From contig NW_026634123.1 in the NCBI RefSeq assembly GCF_024868665.1, positions 63,162 to 127,161 of the forward strand: a stretch of DNA of 64,000 nt, read 5' to 3'. A program made the position numbers and the translations under genes. Below the pieces are notes generated by a model, which saw nothing but the letters and a program-made list of their open reading frames with translations, was not told where the DNA came from and did no database searches. How positions within the stretch are numbered: position 1 is the first letter of the stretch; the number at the start of each line of letters is the position of its first letter. Shown here piece by piece: positions 36,127 through 46,763 of the stretch. This DNA is from Triplophysa rosa (Eukaryota > Chordata > Actinopteri > Cypriniformes > Nemacheilidae).

Positions 36127-39100
36127 CTCTGTGTCTGTGTGTGTTGGTGCGTGTTGTGTGTGTGGAGTGTTTTGTGTGTGGGTGTGTCTGTCTTCTGTGT
36201 TTTCAACCTTTTCTTGTTTTTGCAGGTACAACTTTGATTGTTTTGCTTGTAGTCAATGTGTCTCCTGTACAGCTGCTTTGTAACAATGAAAATTGTAAAA
36301 GCGCTATATAAATAAAGTTGAGTTGAGTTGAGTTAAGTTGGATGTCATTTCCACTATCGAATATATTGCACAGTGTTTAGTTCAATTACATCAGAAGTAA
36401 CTGTAATTAAATTACACAAAAATAAGAGTAATCCCTTACTTTACTTTTCAAGGGAAAAGTAATTAAATTACAGTAACTAATTACTTTGTAACTAGTTACT
36501 CCCAACACTGGTAAGATAGTTTTCTTCACCCTGTTTGCATGCTTTTTGAAGTGATGGAACGTGTGATGGAAATGTCCAATTTTAGGCACCTACACCCAAC
36601 CCCTGCGTCCCACATACTATCTGTCCCAAACAGTAATTCAAATTAGTATTAGCATGTCCCAACTTGTGGTGTGTTGAAATAAGTATTTTTCTGAAATACT
36701 TTAGTATCTGCAGTTTACAGTTTGGGCTCTTCAGTCCATCAGAGATCAGCTTCACTCCTGAATCATGTAGATTATTGTAACTCATGTCCAGTTCTCTCAG
36801 AGAAGAGTTTGATGACTGTAGAGCTGATGATACACTTTCACAGCACTCTTCACTGAGATCACAGGCTCTCAATCTAAACAGAGGAGAGAAGCAGAGTGTC
36901 TGTGTCAGGGGACAATATTCACCGTTTGTGTGTGGTTCACATTTTTTGTTGTCTGTTTTCCTCACAGGCACAGAATAACCAGAGATCTATCAAAAATCAG
37001 ACTATAAAAGAACCAACAGTTCTGAGGCACCACCATTGACTACCATAGTAGGAAAAAAGTAAAACGGATAGTTAAAGGTTCTTCAGAACTGTTTGACTTG
37101 CTAAATTTCTCAAAATATCTTCTTTCGTGTTCAACAGAACAAAAAATAATAATACATTTTTTTAGGAATATTTTGTATTCCCGAAAACAACTTCTTAAGA
37201 CAATTCTTATTTTTTTCTCAAGATTGATCTCAAAATTGAAAACAAATTATCGAAACAAAAGCTTGTCGTTAATATCATCTTCAAGTTAGGATAGCCTCAC
37301 AGTTAATATTTTTCAACTTGCGTCGCATCTATTCACATCGCTGCATTGACTTTTTATCTAATTTACTTGTACAAATAATTTTTGTTTTGGGTTTGGTGTT
37401 AAAACAGCATAGTACTGTAGCGCGCAAGCTCAAAATTAGCAAAGTTATAGTTATCGTCATAATTTGAATGCCCCTTTACTGCCCAACATACTTGAGTTTC
37501 TCCAGTTTGCAATGTGAATCTTTCAGTAGATCAGAGATTTGCCTCAGTCCTGAGACTCCTGGACTATTGTAGCTCAGATCCAGTTCTCTGATGTGTGAGG
37601 GGTTTGACCTCAAAGTTGAGGCCAGATAAGAACAGCCTTCCTCTGTCACCATACAGTCAGACAACCTACAACAGACCAGCAGTGAAGTTGAGGTGATCAG
37701 TGACATCAGAAAGAATAACATACAAGTCCTCAACACTCAAACACCTGATACTGTTAGTGCCCTGAATGAGATCGGACGCTTAGTGCCCTGAGAAAGTGGT
37801 CTAGATATATGAAAACCAGAGAATTGTGTATTGGCCAGTGTATTGGCTCAGTTGGGGCGGACCCTACAGATCCTGACCTCAACATCACGGGGTCCACGTG
37901 TAGATTAGTTTTTTCTAGTGGTCATACATTGATGTGTTAAATACCTCAATGTCTCCAGTTTACAGGTTTGGCTCTTCAGTTCATCAGAGATCAGCTTCAC
38001 TCCTGAATCCTGTAGATTATTGTGACTCATGTCCAGTTCTATCAGAGGAGAGTTTGGTGATTGTAGAGCTGATGCTACACTTTCACAGCACTCAAAAGTG
38101 AGGTTACAGCCGGACAATCTAAACCGAGAACATAAGCAGAGCATCAGTGTCAAATGGTCAGCAGCACAGAGAGGAGTGCACATAGGGTTCACTTTCCGTA
38201 TGTGGAAACATTGTCCAAATGCTATGAAAATAATTGCAAACGTGGCCAAGAACCAAAAAAATGTATATGCAAAAACTTTCAATTAAATCACTCACATGGC
38301 TTTTCTGCAGCATCTCAAAGCTGGGATTAGTCTCATGTAGTTTTCAGGTGATGTGTTGTACGTCCTTATGTTGAACTCATCCATCACCTCCTCTGATATC
38401 AGCCGTAAGTAGGTCAACACTGAACACATTGAAGCTGAGAGTTCTCTTCCTGAATTTCTGCCTGAACTCCGGTACCGCTGGATTTCCTCGTGTAATGATT
38501 TATCTTTTAGCTCAAGTAGGCAGTAGTACAGGTTGACTGAAGCTTCAGCTGAGATGTTGTGGTTTAGTAATTGTTTAATGTGTTCTTGAACTTTTGCTAT
38601 GCTCTCGGTTCTGCTCTTTATCTTACTAAACAAACCATTTAGAAGTTTCTGATTGGATTCCAGAGAAAGGCCCAGAAGAAACCTTAGAAAAAGGTTTAAA
38701 TGTCCTCTCTCACTCTGGATTGCTTTATCAACAGCATTGTTTAGTAAATTGTGCAAATCAAGTTTTTTGGCGGCCATTCTAAACAACATTCGAAGTTCAC
38801 GTTGGTCCCTTTTTTCAAAGAAAGGCTTTTCAAAAAAAAACTGAAGTGCCTCCAGGTTCTTGTTCAGGTAATTGAGGAAAACATGTAGCGCAGCAAGGAA
38901 CTCTTGAACGCTCAGATGCACAAAGCAGAAAGCCTTCACCTCATGAAGTCCAGCTTCTTTCTTAAAGATCTCGGTGAGCATTCCTGTGGACTCAGTCAAG
39001 TCTTCACTCACATCAATACCGCACTTTTTCAGCTCTTCCTCATCGAACACAGTTTTTTCTTCCTTTAGTTGTTCAAAAGCTAGCTTGGCCAATTTCACAA

Positions 39101-42100
39101 CCATTGTTTTATCTGAATCCATCAACTTTGTATAGTTTCTTTCAACTTTTGCATCATGTTTCCTGTTCTTCATGTTCATCTGTATCAGAAAGAAGTGGAT
39201 GTACATTTCAGTGAGTGTTGTGGGAATGTCCTCTGTGTTGTTCTCAATGAGAGTTTCCAGAAGAACAATAGCCGTGATCCAACAGAACACAGGAATGTGG
39301 CACATGATGTAGAGACTACGAGATGTCTTGATGTGTGAGATAATTCTGGAGGCCTGAGACTCATCTTTGATTCTTTTTCTGAAGTACTCTTCCTTCTGTT
39401 GGTCAGTGAATCCTTGCACCTCTGTGAACAAATCTACATATTCTGAAGGGATTTGATTGGCTGCTGCTGGTCGTGAGGTCACCCAGACAAGAGCTGATGG
39501 AAGCAGATGACCTTTGATGAGACTTGTGAACAATTCATCCACAGTTGATTTTTCATCAACATCAGTCACCATTTCACTTTCAAAATCTAAAGGCAGTCGA
39601 CTCTCATCAAGTCCATCAAAGATAAATGCAAGATTACACTTCTTATATACATTTGTTTTTTCAATTTTTTTCAGTTCAGGATAAAATTTACTCAGAAACT
39701 GATGCATACTGATCTTTTCTTCTTTAATCAAATTTATTTCTCGGAATGGAAGCAGGAACATGGCGTCTATATCCTGATTGGCTTTTCCTTCAGCCCAGTC
39801 CAGAATAAACTTGTGCACAGAGACGGTCTTTCCAATGCCAGTGATGCCTTTGGTCAGTACAATCTTTCTCTTTGTCGTATTTTGTCCCAATGAACTGAAG
39901 ATATCATTGCAGTTAATTTGTCTCTCCTGTTGTTTTTTGCTCTTGAAAGCTTCATCAATCTGTAGACTTTCATGCTCTTCATTCACTCCTTTAATATCAC
40001 CCTCTGTGAAAAAGAGCTCTACATAAATATCCTTGAGATGGGTTTTTTCTTTTTTTTTGACATCACAAATATGCTCTGCCTTTTCCTTCATGTTAGATTT
40101 GTGAATTGTCAAAAACTCTTGCAGCATTAAATCATCTGAAAAAAAGGATTGGAGATGCAAGCATTTTTATGAACAGTATTAACCGGTATGGGTATTTTTT
40201 AAATGATACTCTTAAAAAAAACACTGGCTGTATGGTCTTAAATTCAGATCAGTGGTTCTCAACCAGGTTAAATTTTGAGTAAATTTTATTTCAGAGGTAC
40301 TGCAGCTGGCACGTGCAGGGGGCTCTGGCGGGGGTGCTTAAGTCCCTTCCCCTTTGTCCAATGTGCCCTTTTTGATGCCCAAAGTGCCCTTTTCACGAAC
40401 TGTCGAAGGTGGGAATCCCTCCCTGGAAAGGCATTTGCGACCAGCTAGAATGCGAGCGCGAAACGAGGTCGCGCATGGGCGGAACACGATCGCAAATACC
40501 GTCTTGAGCACCTGCCTCTCCAAAGGTCTCTGCAGAGCAATGTACTGCAGGTGGGGCACAACAGTTCCCCGAGAACCCAACCTCTGGAACTCTGTAGCAA
40601 TTTTAGGCTGCGCACCAAAGCTTAATATCTACAAAGTCAGGAAGCAACAGCAGTTACCTCTTCAGCATCTTGAGAAACAGGTAGCTCATATGTTTGTATT
40701 TCAGACTGTAATCTCAGAATAAACTCAAATCTCTGTCTTCCGATGAGTTCAGAGTGTACATAAAGAGAGTGGTATATAAATAAATGGCCTTTCAATATAT
40801 TTCTGAATGACGGCTGTTTAAAGTTGTTGACAGTTATTACATAGATGTATATTAACAGGCAAATGACACCACACCACGTCTGTATTATATACTGCGAAAC
40901 ACTCTTGCTCTCCTTAAACGTGCACCATGGAATAATGTAGTTTTGATGTGCCGCTTGCTCATAATCAGGGTTTTTGTAGGTTATAAGTCAATTTTAAGAT
41001 TTTTTTAAGCACATTATGAATGACTTTTAAGACCTGTATCACAACATAAAAACGCACACCTACATAACATTCCTGGTTTAATTTCTTTCTTGCATATTAA
41101 GCAATAAGATTCAAAAATGTTGCTCAGCTATAAATATGAATGAACAATTGTCAAACTAATATCCTATTGGTACAGAACGACTGTAACACTAGTGACAGAT
41201 AAAAATTTAAAGACTGCACACTTATCAACAAAGTATTATTTATTTATTTTTGCAACGGATGTTGGGTAATACAACAACATTGGGTATGATTCTATTGGCG
41301 ACGTTGTCCTAAAAACCAAACGCAACACTCAGATGTGTGTTGCACAAGATTGGTGTTGCATTGTAGCGTCTACAAAGGCTTGTAGAATATCACGTGACAT
41401 TATACTGTAGCGCAGCTATTGTGTAGGGATATAAGCTGTACAAAACATTCCTTAGCACAGTGACGGGTGACGTGACAGACAACTAGTTGTCGGTTTCGTT
41501 TACACAGCACGGCGACTGCGGTTGTCACTGTGTGTTAACGCAACTTGGGGATTTACTAACCGAATATTATTATTCTTGGGTTTACGCCATTCCTTTCAAT
41601 GCAAACAAACCAGAATGCCTTCACCGGTTGCTTAGTGACGGTTGTGTTGAAGTGCATCAGAAACGCGCAGGTGCGCAATTCGACTAAATCTAATATTAAT
41701 TCTTGAGCTGAATATGTGCGCTCAATCTGCGCAGAACATTGTTTCTTGGGTTTGCACCATTCCTTTCAAAGCAAACAAACCAGAACACCTTCACCGGTTG
41801 CTTAGTGACGGTTATGTTGAATTAAGTCAGAAATGCGCAGGTGTGCAATTACACTAACGTTAGCGGCCCACCGGGAAAACGCCCGGTACGCCAGATGGCC
41901 AGTCCGCCCCTGACTGTGACCCCCATCCAAAGACTGACCTCGCAGACCCCTCTCACCCTGCATTTTCAAAAACTCGGATCTAGACAAATCACAATAATGA
42001 CCCATTTTGGAAGTTTGCATCCCCGAAAATCGATTTTATGTCGGTGGCACAATCTCAAAGAAACACACATAACACGAAGCTGATTGGTTACAATATAAGT

Positions 42101-44116
42101 TGTATGTTGGTCTCATTTCTAGGCTTAAAGCAGCTAATCACATTTGTGCTAGCGAAAGAAAGAACCACAACACCATGGAATCAGGAGCATTTCAATGAGC
42201 ATGAGAGGTAGCGTTACATGCCCATAGGAAAATTAAGACCGGTGTAAAATTATTTAAGACCTAGAACACAATAGTTAAGTGAATTTAAGACTCCTAGAAG
42301 GCCTAAAATTTTGAACTTTTTTTTAAGACTTTTTAAGACCCTGTGGAAACCCTGATTATACAGAAACATATTTAAGAAGGAAACCGAGAAAGAGCAGCAG
42401 CAGAAAACTTGTGAAAGTGAAACCCTGCCCAAAACACAGTTTTATCTGGCAGAATAACCCTATTGTAATAATGCCCATAACACACTTTGTAATGGTAAAA
42501 AGCTAATAATTATTTATTTATTTATTATTATAGATATTAAACTATATAAACAAATTGAGGAAACACTGACTGCGCAAATGGACGGGGGGCACCAGATCTT
42601 TAAATGGGTTTACAGGGGGGCGTGACGTGACCACGAAAAGGTTGAGAACCACTGATTTGCGCAGTTAATACACCCAAGGTCAAAATCTTTTGTCAGAGCA
42701 ATGTAATGAAAGCATACCTTCTGAGTGTTTTCCTGTCTTCTCTATGGATTCTCGTCGCTCTGTGAAGGGAAAAGGAGAATATTTCCTATAGGCAGATTTA
42801 TATACACATTGTAGTCATGTTGTGTCTGTCTTGCAAGTTTTTAAAATACAGGTACATAGCTGTTTCCAGCTGTTTCTGACGTTCAATTTTTTCATGAGAA
42901 ACAAATACACAACGACATAAAAACACAAACAACACTATTGAGAATTTAACTGTCTGACTATTAAAAGCATAGTTCGTCTAAAACAAAAATTATTTTATTG
43001 CTACTAAGAGTTTGAACACAAAAAAGTTCTCACAGTAATTTGCCCTAAGTTCTCCTTTTGTTTCATTTTGTTTGTATTACGTTATTTCAGACAAAATCAC
43101 TGTGAGAAGCTGATCACTTTTATTTAATGGTAAATAATCTTTTCAAATAACTCATCTTCACTTCCAATTAAGAAAGAAGCACTTCTTCACATGTATCATT
43201 ACCTCCAGGGGGCATGACATAGCTGATGTGTATTGGACCTGCTATGGTGTTTCCAGTAAGTACAGGAGCGTTTAAAGTTGCATTTCTGTCAGCTTTCATG
43301 TCAACATTGGTTCCTGTATGAGAAGAAGAGCTGTAAAACTGGACTGGGGCATCTCGCACTGAAGCAGATTTGATTTTTGTCGATATCCGATATGCCGATG
43401 TTTTTCAAATTATTTTAGCCGATACTGTACGCCTATTAAAGTCTTTTGAGGAGGATAGTACAAAAGGTGTCTCCTTTAAGTTTTTTCTATCATGGCATTT
43501 CCGAAAATGGCCACTAGGGTGCTTCAAAACGCCACTTAAGTTGTTAGTCAGTGATAGAAAAAGCAATCGTTTATTTATTTACGTGTCTCTGTCGTACCTT
43601 GTGTAAATATCTGCAAAACTTTTGATACATTTAAAAATTGTACATAATTACATGACGTCTGTGAATGGAGTTTAACTGAATGACCGCAATAAAACAGCAC
43701 ATAATAATGTCTAATAAAAAACTTAAAAGAAAAACCAAATACTTTAAAACAAGTAGATGCCAAGGGTTGCATAAATACCTCTCAATGTTTTAATATTTGA
43801 ATATTCAATGTTGTTTTCTTTTTCTATTAAGCAGATCTATCTGAAATATGTATTTGTTCAAGGTGTAATTGTTTTGTGGGATTAGTCTATTTATTACCAA
43901 AGCATTTGACAGTAATACAGTTAAAATGTGAAAATGTAGTAAAACACAAACTTTTTATTTACTGTTCTAAAATTATTGTGAATAATTATCTATATCGAAT
44001 GATATATAACATTATATAATGGATCTTTTTTTAGCTGTATCACCCAGCCCTTTAAATGTCTTTAGATTGTGTTCTGGAAACTCACCCAGTGTTTCCTGAG
44101 GCTCAGCAGATGCCAT
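31230..44116 (-). CDS. NLR gene B: FISNA-NACHT receptor with five LRR exons
   Basis: Nine coding exons: 44116-44086 ([10 protein letters not shown]), 43358-43203, 42759-42718, 40135-38296 (1,840 bp), then LRR exons 38118-37945, 37665-37492, 36873-36700, 32075-31902 and 31422-31230 (TAA). This predicts 985 residues with every junction in phase and GT-AG. FISNA precedes NACHT, with Walker [11 protein letters not shown] at about 173-182 and Walker [15 protein letters not shown] exons are 174 bp and of two kinds: [15 protein letters not shown]...ELDM (1st, 3rd, 4th) and VTEEGC..[17 protein letters not shown] (2nd, 5th). No PYD, CARD or B30.2 is seen. The last exon could instead splice at 31249 (CTCAG then GTTGTG) to unseen exons, so the C-terminus is uncertain. 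The family acts as cytosolic immune sensors, and the ligand is unknown. A 4-kb L2/hAT composite lies in the intron between LRR exons 3 and 4. Confidence 0.88.
31540..31800. repeat. Fragment of a CCCACCC...CCGCCCCTG-ended DNA element
   Basis: TGGGTGGGCCTAGGCCCTCCCAGGCCCACCCGTAGCTCCGCCCCTG at 31740-31789 is a G+C-rich palindromic terminus. The AT-rich side (31580-31700) is probably its body. It lies in a gene B intron. Confidence 0.45.
32318..35413 (+). CDS. L2 retrotransposon endonuclease/reverse transcriptase, open frame
   Basis: Open from 32318 (after TGA at 32315) to TAA at 35411-35413, about 1,030 codons. No ATG occurs in this frame before 32482. Counting from 32450, an APE-type endonuclease comes first ([31 protein letters not shown], and SDH near residue 246). 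Reverse transcriptase follows, with [44 protein letters not shown] and the catalytic YADD at 705-708. The C-terminal part has the [10 protein letters not shown] and [15 protein letters not shown] signatures seen in fish L2 elements. No stop or frame shift is present, so this copy is young. It encodes retrotransposition enzymes and is not a host gene. Whether it still moves is unknown. Confidence 0.93.
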   Translation, partial: LAGAQVREQTVWLNQLSACCLTSQNTQNVQHVVIRSPKHHKIETVSVPRISKHKIMRKPLESNLINVKQTKHEQNTDNQLLRLGLLNIRSLSNKALFVNDMITDHKIDMLCLTETWLKPDDYIALNESVPQDYYYKHEPRLKGRGGGVAALYNNSLSISQKSNSKYNSFEVMVLHVSTPNTKDKTLFKLILAIVYRPPGHHTDFIKEFGGFLSELVLAADRLLVVGDFNIHVDNVTDALGMAFKDTLNSMGISQHVSGPTHLRNHTLDLILSYGINVDDVKILQQSEDISDHYLVLCLLHWPTAANKTHCYKYGRTITSTTKDAFLDNLPELSQIMRNNVEDLDITTENFNSTFSVTLDKVAPLRLKKIKNGSPTPWYNEHTQALKKAARKMERNFKKTKLEVFRTAWKDSIRKYRKALITSRSAYFSSLIEENQHNPRFLFNTVAKLTKNKSSVTSDPVYQHSSDEFMNYFTYKIQDIREKIITMQSEVKPAEQTNYSALKEKMQLFYTVDQDELSKIIRSSKSTTCILDPIPTNLLKEMLPEIIDPLLGIINSSLTLGHVPKAYKVAVIRPLVKKPQLDPRELRNYRPISNLPFISKVLEKVVSTQLCSFLQRNDINEEFQSGFRACHSTETALIRVTNDLLLASDRGCISLLVLLDLSAAFDTIDHSTLLHRLENYVGIKGIALKWFKSYLSDRFQFVAINNEVSRKSQVQYGVPQGSVLGPLLFALYMLPLGDIIKRHGVSFHCYADDTQLYISSKPHETQQFHRIMECIVDIKNWMSNNFLLLNSDKTEVLLIGPKTAISNNQEYCLTIDGCSIKPSSSAKNLGVLFDSNLSFESHVANTCKIAFFHLKNISKLRHMLSISDAEKLIHAFMTSRLDYCNALLGGCPAGLLQKLQLVQNAAARVLTRTKKYEHISPVLSTLHWLPIKHRVNFKILLITYKALHGLAPQYLNELLLYYSPSRALRSQASCQLVIPRISKSSAGGRSFSYLAPKLWNSLPCTVREADTLCQFKSRLKTHLFNLAYTTLP
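36080..36175. repeat. (TG)n microsatellite in the LINE 3'UTR
   Basis: An uninterrupted TG run at 36080-36120 with one TTG slip, then looser GTGTGTCTGTGT-type sequence. It creates spurious low-complexity frames on both strands. Confidence 0.9.
40250..42654. mobile_element. hAT (Charlie-like ends) element, 2.4 kb
   Basis: CAGTGGTTCTCAACC at 40250 and GGTTGAGAACCACTG ending at 42654 are exact 15-bp inverted repeats. No 8-bp target duplication remains. Internal words (GTACTGCAGGTGGGGC, GATGAGTTCAGAGTG) also occur in the related element at 57931-59728. A tandem duplication of about 170 bp lies inside (41575-41690 and 41747-41865). It sits in the gene B intron before the NACHT exon. Confidence 0.8.
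42860..43140. other. Intron of gene B, nothing recognised
   Basis: AT-rich intron DNA between the second and third coding exons of gene B. I see no repeat boundary or gene. Confidence 0.4.
43366..44050. repeat. Probable hAT-like insertion in first coding intron of gene B
   Basis: TTTTGTCGATATCCGATATGCCGATG at the left and TAGCTGTATCACCCAGCCCT at the right resemble the ends of 'ATCGATA' hAT elements. The left edge is only a few bases upstream (on the minus strand) of the exon 2 acceptor at 43358. The homologous intron of gene A lacks this DNA. Confidence 0.45.
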
Positions 44117-44406
44117 AGTCCTTCACTCTCTTACTGAATGCTGGACATGAATCAGATTTGAAACAGCTGCATGTTAACATGATGATCTCTGCATTTGCGA
44201 AACTATTTTCTAATGCACAGATTAGACTTCCATTATCAATAGATTCCTTCCCATTTAATCCCAGGCTTTAAAGAGAAAATTGTGTGACTCATTTACGAAT
44301 TGAAAAAATATAAGCAAAAAACTACAGTGATTCTGTATCAATATTCAATAGCGCAGTCAACAATTCTAACTGGTCAGCATTATAGATTTAATATTGACTA
44401 ACTCAC

Positions 44407-44492
44407 CTTTAGTGATGAGAGCGTTTGTGGATGTTTCTCCTGTCTTGATGAGCAGAGCAAATCAAATTCCTTTCATTCTGCATTTATATACA
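44407..44492 (-). promoter_or_regulatory. Probable promoter and 5'UTR exon of NLR gene B
   Basis: Minus-strand TATATAAA (44490-44483) is followed by ATGCAGAATGAAAGGAATTTGATTTG and a leader ending CACTAAAG at 44407, directly before GTGAGT. Relics of the same block occur at 26695-26765 and 46215-46320, which supports a shared NLR promoter. Start of transcription about 44455 is inferred from the TATA position. Confidence 0.6.
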
Positions 44493-44799
44493 AAGACTGG
44501 TGGGTGTGTTTCTCATGAAAATTTCCAGTGAAATCAATTACATTAGAAAAATAACAACGTGTCACCGCAAATAAAAAAATCATGATATTTCACTATGAAA
44601 GCACAAAAGGGAAAAAGTATAAATCTAGAAATTTCTGTGTGCCTAAATCCTGTTAGCCTGTTGAACAGAAAAGGCAATGAAAATACCTTAAAAAGTTGGT
44701 GTGATTTAGATAAACTGTCTACTTTAAATTAATCCTTTGTGCGTGAAAAGATTTTGAGAGTTCAGTCTGCAGTTGCTTTACAAGATTGTTTATGAGCTG

Positions 44800-45290
44800 T
44801 GAATGGATTGATGCTAAATACCAAACACACTACTCATTTGCAGAAACAGTCACAGAGAGAAACAGCAGACAAGCAACATACTTGAAACATTTTAACCTGG
44901 ACAAGTTGAGTGTACTTAAACATTTTGAGGTAACCAATTACCTTAAAAAAGTTAAGTAATGTGTATTTGATATTTGAGTAAAGAGAACTTAAAATGTTCA
45001 GCTCATCCAACATATAAAAGGGCATTGCTTTAAATTCTAAGTAGACTGAACTTAAAATAATTAGTAACATCAACTGCTCTGTCGAACTGTGAAATGTAAT
45101 AAGTTGCCTTTACTTAAAATTAAAACACTACTTTACTTAATCGGTTTCCTCATTTTATTTTAAGTTAGTTGAACTCAATGATAATTGTTGTCTGAACTTA
45201 CTGATTTAATATAATCAAGTACTGCTGACTCAAAATCATTACTTAAGTTAGCTTATTATAATAGTGTTCACTTTACTAAAACAATATTAG
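44800..45290. repeat. AT-rich decayed element
   Basis: Runs of ACTTAAAAT, GTTAAGTAATG and similar words resemble the interior of the TACACTGTAAAAATGA and CACTCAAAAAAATGAA elements. There are no clear ends and no gene. Confidence 0.3.
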
Positions 45291-45810
45291 CAAGTGATTA
45301 AACTACCATTATGGTGATGAGTGTTTGCTTTAGTTGGGCTCTTGACTCTTGGCTTCTGTTAAGTTAACTTCTCTGTCAGTGCTTGTGTGTGTTTCAGAAA
45401 TAACACTTGCGCATTGACTAAAAGAGATCTTTAAAAGGACAGTTTGGAGTAGATTTCATAATAGGAGTCAATTATTAATAAAGTACAGAAGCTGTTGTAA
45501 ATAAGAACGAGTTTGATCCTTTTCTTACTGAGGAGAATGTTTCAATTCATAAATGCACAAGGATTGTGTCAAAAAATAGAATGTTTTACTGACACCCTTA
45601 GACATCAACACTCATCATACAAACCTCAACAATGGTGACAATCATCAAACATATTCAGATAAACAGATCAACTGCAATGCATGGGAATCATGAATGAGTT
45701 TTGTACTATGATGTTACCCAGCATGCATTGCAGCATGAAGTTTTATTTTGTTGATTGTCACCATTGTTGAGATTCATACACTGATTATTCATGTCTAATT
45801 GATTTATTAG
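45290..45810. repeat. Second copy of foldback arm plus palindromic MITE
   Basis: GTGTTTGCTTTAGTTGGG at 45326 matches 19216, and 45615-45785 matches the CAACAATGGTGACAATCA palindrome at 20268-20440. These two blocks lie 0.8 kb further apart in the copy at 19-20 kb, where a possible LTR sits between them. Confidence 0.65.
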
Positions 45811-46214
45811 TGAAAAAGTTTTTAAGCATATTTAATTTGTCTCTGAGGATATGACAGACATAACACTAATCTGTAATATAAATCAGTTCATAAAGTAATA
45901 ACACAACACCCTCTTTATCACTCTTTATATATATATAATATATATAAGGGGCAGATGGTTATGATATGACATGATTTGGACTAATGACATAGAGTAAAAT
46001 TAATTGTTTACTTCTACATGTTGTCATGTGTGTTTTTTTCAGGTCTTGAAAAACCAGTTTCTGGCTAAACTGGAATGTTTCATAAGAAACACATACATAC
46101 CAAGGATGCAAACTCAGTGGTGACAAGACATGCAAAAGGTGACAAGGCACGTGCACACAAGACCACCACTCCAACCCCCCCACCCCCAAACGCATGAATT
46201 TAGTATGCGAGTTA

Positions 46215-46320
46215 AATCTTTGCAGAGTACATAAACTTAGCATGCAAAGATCTTTCTTCTGTCTTGTTGAACAGATCAGTCAAAATTCCATTCATTCTGC
46301 ATTTCCATATAAAGACTGTT
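46215..46320 (-). pseudogene. Orphan NLR promoter/leader relic
   Basis: The minus strand reads CTTTATATGGAAATGCAGAATG then GGAATTTTGACTGATCTGTTCAACAAGACAG. It is collinear with the gene B promoter and leader (TATATAAATGCAGAATGAAAGGAATTTGATTTG). No MASA-type first exon is found on its downstream side (45.8-46.2 kb), so it is a remnant of a further NLR copy. Confidence 0.6.
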
Positions 46321-46763
46321 GTTGTGTTTCTTATGAAAAATAACTCCGCACACCTCAGGAAAACTACTAAAAACAGGTTTTTCAGGAAATAGACAAAGAT
46401 AAACAACAACAGATTTTGCCTGTATGTGAGAATCTGTTTGTGTGTCGTCTTTAATCACTTCACTTACACACACAAAAAACTCTTGGGTAGTTTGACAGTG
46501 GCAAACTGATAAAAATAAAAAAGTGGATATGGTAAAATAATCGGAATATCAATAAATAAATGTGTACAATACAGTGGATTATTTGCAATTTACACTGTAG
46601 GCTTTATGCCGAACGTCACATGCAAAAGCTGGAAAACTCAAGTCTCATCAATCCCGTTCCGCTCTTTCGTATGTGGTTTGATACATACAAAGCTCACGAC
46701 ATTATTGAAAATAAAAAACACAAATGTAACAAGCCCAATAAATCAAAGCTTGTGACTGGTATC

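Larger units (their letters stand above)
32290..36344 (+). mobile_element. L2-type LINE, near full length, 5' end uncertain
   Basis: Contains an undamaged endonuclease/reverse-transcriptase frame (32318-35413), a long 3'UTR with a (TG)n tract at 36080-36120, and the typical L2 3' end GCGCTATATAAATAAAGTTGAGTTGAGTTGAG (to about 36340). It is antisense to NLR gene B and lies in its intron. The missing initiator suggests 5' truncation. Confidence 0.85.
32172..36510. mobile_element. hAT-type MITE with exact 8-bp TSD, carrying an L2 LINE
   Basis: CAGTGTTGGG at 32172 and CCCAACACTG ending at 36510 are exact inverted ends. GTAAGATA flanks both sides (32164-32171 and 36511-36518). The right part (36345-36510) has the known fish repeat text GTAACTAATTACTTTGTAACTAGTTACTCCCAACACTG. 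Nearly all the rest is the L2 LINE, inserted after the MITE. Confidence 0.85.

Noticed and set aside
36010..36311. Cysteine/valine-rich or threonine/histidine-rich proteins on both strands
   Set aside because: They are translations of the (TG)n microsatellite in the LINE 3'UTR.
45290..45810. Evidence that the NLR unit including 19.2-20.4 kb was duplicated as a block
   Set aside because: The matching text is a dispersed foldback repeat plus MITE (a third related piece is at 53.0-53.2 kb), so it may have arrived independently.
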